DNA from: Falsiroseomonas sp051859025
GTDB lineage: Bacteria > Pseudomonadota > Alphaproteobacteria > Acetobacterales > Acetobacteraceae
Length of the DNA stretch: 64,000 nt
Direction of reading: 5' to 3'
NCBI RefSeq assembly: GCF_051859025.1
Contig: NZ_JBHYGL010000039.1
Span: 62,001-126,000 of the forward strand
Part shown: positions 59,364 to 64,000 of the stretch, one piece after another
Layout: every line of letters begins with the position of its first letter
Numbering within the stretch: the first letter of the stretch is position 1
The notes under the pieces: model-generated
The model's input: only the letters and a program-made list of their open reading frames with translations
Told to the model about the DNA's origin: nothing
Databases searched by the model: none
Program-made: the position numbers and the translations under genes

Positions 59364-60301
59364 GCCGCCCTCACGCGCGGATCGAGCACGCCGTAGAGCA
59401 GATCGACCGTCAGGTTCACCAGGATGAAGCCGAGGGAGAGGACGATGATGGTGCCCTGCGCCATGGGGAAGTCCGACGACAGGATAGCGCCCACCGCCAG
59501 CCGGCCGACGCCGGGCCAGGAGAAGACGGTTTCCGTGACCACGGCACCGCCGAGCAGGAAGCCGATCTGCAACCCGATCAGCGTCACCACCGGCACCATC
59601 GCGTTGCGCAGCGCATGGCGCAGCACGACGATACGTTCAGGCAGGCCCTTGGCGCGTGCCGTGCGCACGTGGTCCGCGCCCAGCACATCCAGCACCGCCG
59701 TCCGCGTCATCCGCGCCACCGGGCCGACAAAGACGCCCCCCAGCGTGACCGCCGGCAGGATCACCGCCCGCAGGCCCTGCCAGGTCCAGAGCGGCCCCTC
59801 GCGCCCCGTGAAGGGCAGCCACTGCCATTGGAACCCGACGAACCAGATCAGCACGAGGCCGAGGAAGAAGACCGGCACGGAAACGCCCGCGACGCTGATC
59901 GCCATCACCACACGGTCGATCAGCGACCCGCGCCAATAGGCGCCGATGGTGCCGAGGAAGAGCCCGAGCGGGATCGACCACACCAGGCTCGCCACCATCA
60001 GTTCCAGCGTCGGGCCGATCGTGTTGCCCAGTTCCTGCGCGACGGAAACGTTGTTGATGATGGAGACGCCGAGATCGCCCTGCGCCAGGCGACCGAGATA
60101 GAGGAAGAACTGCAGCCACAGCGGCTTGTCCAGGCCGAGGTCGCGGCGGATGGCCTCCACGATCTCGGCGCTGGCATTGGGGCCAGCGCGCACCACCGCG
60201 GGGTCCGTCGGCACCACCTGCATCAGCAGGAAACCGACGAGCAGCACGCCGAACATAACCGGCACGGCCAGCAGCAGGCGCTGGGCGGCGTGGCGCAGCA
60301 T
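59360..60301 (-). CDS. ABC importer permease (DppB/OppB-like)
   Basis: Inner-membrane permease of 313 residues. The OppB-type N-terminus reads AQRLLLAVPVMFGVLLVGFLLMQVVPTDPA. The EAA loop is HVRTARAKGLPERIVVLRHALRNAMVPVVTLIGLQIGFLLGGAVVTETVFSWPGVGRL. The start at 60301 was chosen because ATG overlaps the stop of the amidohydrolase gene (TGATG). The much longer open frame upstream is a shadow over that gene. Confidence 0.94.
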   Translation of the reverse strand: MLRHAAQRLLLAVPVMFGVLLVGFLLMQVVPTDPAVVRAGPNASAEIVEAIRRDLGLDKPLWLQFFLYLGRLAQGDLGVSIINNVSVAQELGNTIGPTLELMVASLVWSIPLGLFLGTIGAYWRGSLIDRVVMAISVAGVSVPVFFLGLVLIWFVGFQWQWLPFTGREGPLWTWQGLRAVILPAVTLGGVFVGPVARMTRTAVLDVLGADHVRTARAKGLPERIVVLRHALRNAMVPVVTLIGLQIGFLLGGAVVTETVFSWPGVGRLAVGAILSSDFPMAQGTIIVLSLGFILVNLTVDLLYGVLDPRVRAA

Positions 60302-61929
60302 CAGGCGGCCTCCCCGTGGCGGTCGAAGATGACGGTGCCGCCGCGCAGCGTCAGGTCGGCGCGCGTGTCGTGCAGGATCTCCTCCGGCGTGGCGGAGAAA
60401 ATGTCGCGCGACAGAACGGCGACATCCGCCATCATGCCGGGCTCCAGCGTGCCGCGGCGATCCTCCGCGAATTGGGTATAGGCGCCGCACCAGGTCTGGC
60501 AGTGCACCGCCTGTTCCACCGTCAGCGCCTGGTCCGGACCCATCACCGTGCCGCGGCTCGTCTTGCGCGTGATCATGGTGAAGAGGTTGATGAAGGGATC
60601 GACCGTGGAAACCGGGCAGTCGGAGGATGCGGCGGGGTGATGCCCTTCCTCCAGCCAGGTCCGCATGGGGTAGGCGTTCTCGCTGCGCGGCAGGCCGAGG
60701 TTGCGGATGTAGAGGTCGCCGAATTCGTACATGAAGACGGGCTGCGGCACCGGCAGGATGCCGCGCGCCTTCATGCGCCGCATCTGGTCGCGGTTGAGGA
60801 AGCCGCAATGCTCGATGCGGTGGCGGCGACCGGCGAAGGGATGGGCTTCGCTGTCGGCCGCCTCCATCCCCTGCAACACCTGCTCGATCGCCGCATCGCC
60901 GATGGCGTGGATGTCGAGCTGCCAGCCCTGCTCGTGATACAGCTTGAGCAGCGCATGGATCTTGTCGTCCGGGAAGGTAAAGACGCCGGTGCCGCCGCCG
61001 GCGCTTTCCAGGTAGGGATCGAAGAAGGCGGCGGTGAGCCCCCCGGCGCTGCCATCGGCGAAGACCTTCACCGCGCCCCAGCGCAGCATGTCGTCGCCCT
61101 GGTTCGGACGCAGCCCGGCCTGCCAGGCTTCGGCCGCGATTCCCTCGGGGTTGCCGGCCAGCACATTCCACATCCGCAGCGGCGAACGCCCGGCCGCGAC
61201 GGCGATGTGGAAAGCCTCGACCTCCGCCATGCCGGCCGTCATGCCGACATTCATGTCGGTGGCGCTGGCGAAGCCGAAGGATGCCAGGTGGTTGCCCGCG
61301 CGCTCGATCGCCGCCACCAGCGATTCGGCGTCGGGCGGCGGGATCACATCCCGCACCAGGCGCATCGCGCGCTCCTGGAACAATCCGGTAAGCCCACCGC
61401 GCTTGCGTTCGATGACGCCGCCTTCGGGATCCGGCGTGTTGTGGCCGACGCCGGCGGCGCGCATCGCGGCGGTATTGGCCACGCCCATATGCCCGCAGGT
61501 GCGGACGATGAAAACGGGATTGTCCGGTGATACGGCATCGAGTTCCGCCGCCGTCGGATGGCGCCCGATGTCGAGTTCCGCGTGGTCATAGCCACGCCCC
61601 AGCACCCAGGCGCCCTTCGGCGCGGCCTTCGCGGCATCGCCGATGCGCTTCAGCGCCTCATCCAGGGTGCGGACCTGCTCCGCGCGCAGGTTCACGCCCG
61701 CCAGCGCCAGGCCGTAGGGCAGCAGGTGCATATGCGCTTCGTTGAAGGCGGGAATCGCGACACGGCCGGCCAGGTCGATCCGCCGCGCATCGGGTCCAGC
61801 CGCAGCCATCACCTCGGCCAGGCTGCCAACCGCCAGGACGCGGTCGCCCCGCAGGGCCAGCGCCTCCGCAAACCCTGTTTCCAGCCCGCGGAACACGCGG
61901 CCGCCGGCGATCACGACATCCCGGCTCAT
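60301..61929 (-). CDS. Amidohydrolase of the YtcJ/Amidohydro_3 type, first gene of the ABC operon
   Basis: Metal-dependent hydrolase of 542 residues. The HxH motif is in VAIPAFNEAHMHLLPYG. WVLGRGYDHAELDIGRHPTAAELDAVSPDNPVFI, VKVFADGSAGGLTAAFFDPY, DIHAIGDAAIEQVL, HRIEHCGFLNRDQMRRM and HHPAASSDCPVSTVDPF match the YtcJ/formamide-deformylase group. It is unrelated in detail to the second amidohydrolase of the operon. The start at MSRDVVIAGGRVF was selected. The upstream extension covers the divergent promoter region. The substrate is unknown. Confidence 0.9.
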   Translation of the reverse strand: MSRDVVIAGGRVFRGLETGFAEALALRGDRVLAVGSLAEVMAAAGPDARRIDLAGRVAIPAFNEAHMHLLPYGLALAGVNLRAEQVRTLDEALKRIGDAAKAAPKGAWVLGRGYDHAELDIGRHPTAAELDAVSPDNPVFIVRTCGHMGVANTAAMRAAGVGHNTPDPEGGVIERKRGGLTGLFQERAMRLVRDVIPPPDAESLVAAIERAGNHLASFGFASATDMNVGMTAGMAEVEAFHIAVAAGRSPLRMWNVLAGNPEGIAAEAWQAGLRPNQGDDMLRWGAVKVFADGSAGGLTAAFFDPYLESAGGGTGVFTFPDDKIHALLKLYHEQGWQLDIHAIGDAAIEQVLQGMEAADSEAHPFAGRRHRIEHCGFLNRDQMRRMKARGILPVPQPVFMYEFGDLYIRNLGLPRSENAYPMRTWLEEGHHPAASSDCPVSTVDPFINLFTMITRKTSRGTVMGPDQALTVEQAVHCQTWCGAYTQFAEDRRGTLEPGMMADVAVLSRDIFSATPEEILHDTRADLTLRGGTVIFDRHGEAA

Positions 61930-61984
61930 GCCGCTTTCGAATCCTGCATCCGGATCTGCTCTACCACACCGCCACCATGACCAG

Positions 61985-62013
61985 ACTGTCATTCGCGCGC
62001 CGCGCAGCGTCAA
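61985..62013 (-). promoter_or_regulatory. Candidate promoter of the amidohydrolase-ABC operon
   Basis: On the minus strand TTGACG (62013-62008), a 17-bp spacer and GACAGT (61990-61985) lie about 55 bp upstream of the first gene. The -35 is good and the -10 poor, a pattern similar to the hupB candidate. The 161-bp divergent gap also serves the plus-strand binding-protein gene. Confidence 0.35.
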
Positions 62014-62090
62014 CCCGATCCCGCGACGGCTTGCTTGCGTATCCGGCCTCACGCGATGAGGATTGCGGCATCCGGGCCGGGATATGACGC

Positions 62091-63683
62091 ATGATCGGGC
62101 GATGGCTGGCCGCGACAGTGGCCGTTGGAATGAGCGTCCTGGCGGGGCCGACATGGGCGCAATCGACGCTGCGGATGGCGTTGACCACGGACGCAAGCGG
62201 CCTTGGTCTCGCTGGGTCCCCGCAACCCGCGCACCTCCATCGCTTCCTTGTCCATGACCAGTTGTTCGCCCTCGATAGCGCCGGCCATGCGCGGCCGCAG
62301 ATGGTGGAGACGCACCAGACCAGCGCGGATGGCCTGGAGCATCGAATCACCCTGCGCGACGGCCTGTTCTTCCATGACGGCCAGGCTGTGCGAGCCGCCG
62401 ATGCGGTCGCTTCGATCGATCGGTGGATGCGGTACACCCAGAATGCGCAGCCTCTCGCCTCCGCTACCGCTGCCCTCGATATCGTAGACGAACAGACGTT
62501 CACGATCCGCCTGTCCCGCCCCTTCGCCCTTGTCGCTGAGCTTCTGGCCAACCGGACAGCAAGCGCCGTCTTCGTTCGTCCGGAACGCGTGGAGCGAAGG
62601 CCGCCGGGCGCGGGGCTGAATGACACCATCGGCAGCGGCCCGTTCATGGTCTCGCCCCCGGACATGCCGACCGGTCGCAGCCCTGCCGCTTCCCGAAGTG
62701 CTCAACCTCGTCTGACCTACCTTCGCAACCCGAACTATCGCCCGCGGAGCGACGCACAGGACGGCCTGGCAGGCGGCAAGCACGCCCTCCTCGATCGCGT
62801 CGAATTGCTGGCCTTCGCCGTGCCGGCAGATGCCGTCGCGGCCTTGCGAGCAGGGGAAGTGGACGTCATCGAGCAGGTGCCGCTCGACCAGGTGCGCGTG
62901 CTGGAGCAGGACCGCCACATCAGGATGATGGAACTCAACCCCGCCGGCTTCATGATCCAGCTCCACTTCAATCATGCGCAACCTCCTTTCGATCGCGTCG
63001 AGGCCCGCCAGGCGCTGCTGCACATCATCGATCAGCAGGAGGTCGGGCGGGCCATCGGCGTGCGCACCAGCGAACAGATCCCGTACTGCCCAGCCTTCTA
63101 TTTTTGCGGCAAGAGATGGGAGAGCAGCAGGGGCGCGCAGGGTCTTCGCGACGTGAATGTCGATCGCGCACGCGAATTGCTGCGCGCCGCCGGCTACAGC
63201 GGGCAGCCTGTGGTTCTGATCAACTCCGCCGACATCTCGGTGGTGAACGCGACAGCCCAGGTCTTGGTCGAGAACTTCCGCCGCGCCGGACTGAACGTCG
63301 ATTTGCGCAACCACAACTGGGTCACGGCCATGCAGCACAGGAGCCGCCGCGGCCCGGTCGACCAGGATGGGTGGAGCCTGGCGATCGAGCTGGCGCAGTC
63401 CATCAACCAGGACAGCCCCTTGAACAATCTTCGCCTCGGCTGCGCGTTCCGCTTGCCAGACAGGCTGTGCGACCAGCCCATGGAGGATCAGCGCCGGGCG
63501 TGGTGGGAGGAAAGCGACCCGGTGGCGCGGCAGGAGATCCTGCATCGCCTCCATGCCCGCGCCTATGAGGTGCTGCCCTACATCATTGCCGCGCAGTTCA
63601 GGACACTGACCGCCCATCGAACCGACATCGAAGGCTTGCGCGCGACCACCGTCCCGGTCTTCTGGGGCGTGACGAAGCGGTAG
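62091..63683 (+). CDS. Second ABC substrate-binding protein (family 5), divergent from the operon
   Basis: DppA/OppA-type receptor of 530 residues with signal peptide MIGRWLAATVAVGMSVLAGPTWAQ. Core motifs are HARPQMVETHQTSADGLEHRITLRDGLFFHDGQAVRAADAVASIDRWMRYTQNAQ and NDTIGSGPFMV. It is only distantly similar to the operon's own receptor. Its codon use is visibly less GC-rich than its neighbours, which may reflect a different history. It could supply an alternative ligand specificity to the divergent importer, because no other permease genes adjoin it. Confidence 0.9.
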   Translation: MIGRWLAATVAVGMSVLAGPTWAQSTLRMALTTDASGLGLAGSPQPAHLHRFLVHDQLFALDSAGHARPQMVETHQTSADGLEHRITLRDGLFFHDGQAVRAADAVASIDRWMRYTQNAQPLASATAALDIVDEQTFTIRLSRPFALVAELLANRTASAVFVRPERVERRPPGAGLNDTIGSGPFMVSPPDMPTGRSPAASRSAQPRLTYLRNPNYRPRSDAQDGLAGGKHALLDRVELLAFAVPADAVAALRAGEVDVIEQVPLDQVRVLEQDRHIRMMELNPAGFMIQLHFNHAQPPFDRVEARQALLHIIDQQEVGRAIGVRTSEQIPYCPAFYFCGKRWESSRGAQGLRDVNVDRARELLRAAGYSGQPVVLINSADISVVNATAQVLVENFRRAGLNVDLRNHNWVTAMQHRSRRGPVDQDGWSLAIELAQSINQDSPLNNLRLGCAFRLPDRLCDQPMEDQRRAWWEESDPVARQEILHRLHARAYEVLPYIIAAQFRTLTAHRTDIEGLRATTVPVFWGVTKR

Positions 63684-63834
63684 GGCGGGTCAGCGCCCGG
63701 CGCCGCCCTCCGCCGGGCCGAAGAAGGCGCGGTCGAGGGCTAAGACGCCGGGTTCGCCACCGGTTCCGGAACAGAGCGCCAAGCGCGAAACGCGCGCAAT
63801 CAACAAGATGGAAAGCACATCACCGAAAATCGCC
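63684..63834. other. Gap between the binding-protein gene and the deiminase-like gene
   Basis: This stretch of about 150 bp separates two convergent genes. A short minus-strand open frame (63690-63947) crosses it but overlaps the deiminase-like coding sequence in another frame and has no family resemblance. No clear terminator hairpin is seen. Confidence 0.5.
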
Positions 63835-64000
63835 TCAGACGGAATCGCGAACCAGCGGGCTGGTCGAGCAATGGATGCCGCCGCCGCCAAGGCCGACGCG
63901 ATCGTAATCGACCAGGCGGATGCTGATCCCGGCCTTGTCCAGCGCATCCTGCGTGCGCGCGCTGACGCGGTCGCTCATGATGACGCGGCCGGGCGCGACG
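63835..64000 (-). CDS. Deiminase/amidinotransferase-superfamily protein (3' end only)
   Basis: Only the last 54 codons are inside the window. They encode a C-terminus containing VDYDRVGLGGGGIHCSTSPLVRD. The Gly-rich stretch followed by His-Cys matches the catalytic-Cys loop of guanidino-group-modifying enzymes such as arginine deiminase, agmatine deiminase and amidinotransferases. The exact family cannot be decided from the fragment. It is convergent with the second binding-protein gene. Confidence 0.6.
   Translation of the reverse strand, partial: VAPGRVIMSDRVSARTQDALDKAGISIRLVDYDRVGLGGGGIHCSTSPLVRDSV

Noticed and set aside
62049..63617. Minus-strand frame of 522 codons opposite the second binding protein
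   Set aside because: The plus-strand frame has a signal peptide and family-5 receptor motifs. The minus frame has none.
63690..63947. Minus-strand frame of 85 codons near the right edge
   Set aside because: It overlaps the deiminase-like coding sequence in another frame, while that frame carries a recognisable catalytic-Cys loop.

Overview
The window is a GC-rich, gene-dense chromosomal segment that fits an alphaproteobacterium of the Acetobacteraceae, probably Roseomonas-like. This placement is an inference from the gene order tig-clpP-clpX-lon-hupB-tRNA-Val-tRNA-Asp-nuoA...M, the alphaproteobacterial-type complex I subunits, the many GTGA/ATGA gene overlaps and the TctC/Bug and peptide ABC importers. 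No prophage, insertion sequence, rRNA or CRISPR array was seen.

Region 1 (1-19652, all on the minus strand) is housekeeping. Reading 5' to 3' it holds tRNA-Leu(TAG), trigger factor, ClpP, ClpX, Lon, HU, tRNA-Val(TAC), tRNA-Asp(GTC) and the nuo operon from nuoA to the first codons of nuoM. lon and clpP each have an upstream CTTG-N18-CCCATCT motif that looks like an RpoH (sigma-32) promoter. lon and hupB are separated by an intrinsic terminator, a 20-bp perfect palindrome and a candidate promoter. A 77-bp tandem repeat lies between the two tRNA genes. NuoB carries Pro where the family has a conserved Glu next to the N2 cluster cysteines.

Region 2 (19728-32740) is accessory metabolism. On the minus strand are an AceE/transketolase-like ThDP enzyme overlapping a DUF4214-type methyltransferase gene, an MFS exporter, two secreted proteins, malonyl-CoA decarboxylase and the NAD(P)HX repair enzyme Nnr. 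On the plus strand are a small secreted protein, a ParA-like ATPase, a GNAT protein and a sulfotransferase-like/TPR protein. An EamA transporter faces back toward them.

Region 3 (32778-46780) starts with a tightly coupled NUDIX-alaX-sseA-metC cluster. A zinc module follows: zur is divergent from hisI-cobW(COG0523), and a palindrome covers the likely -10 box and start of hisI. Next come GPP34 and STAS proteins, a SemiSWEET, a coupled GNAT-nitrilase-lpxB run, an HWE sensor kinase, an ArsR-type regulator and a Gfo/Idh/MocA oxidoreductase.

Region 4 (46931-53386) has secD-secF followed by an overlapping Bug-type binding-protein gene, an EAL-domain protein, an iron-type alcohol dehydrogenase and a SnoaL-like protein.

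Region 5 (53372-64000) is a seven-gene minus-strand operon. It encodes a complete Dpp/Opp-type ABC importer interleaved with two different amidohydrolases, which suggests uptake followed by hydrolysis of an amide-like compound. A second, divergent binding-protein gene lies upstream. The window ends inside a deiminase/amidinotransferase-family gene.
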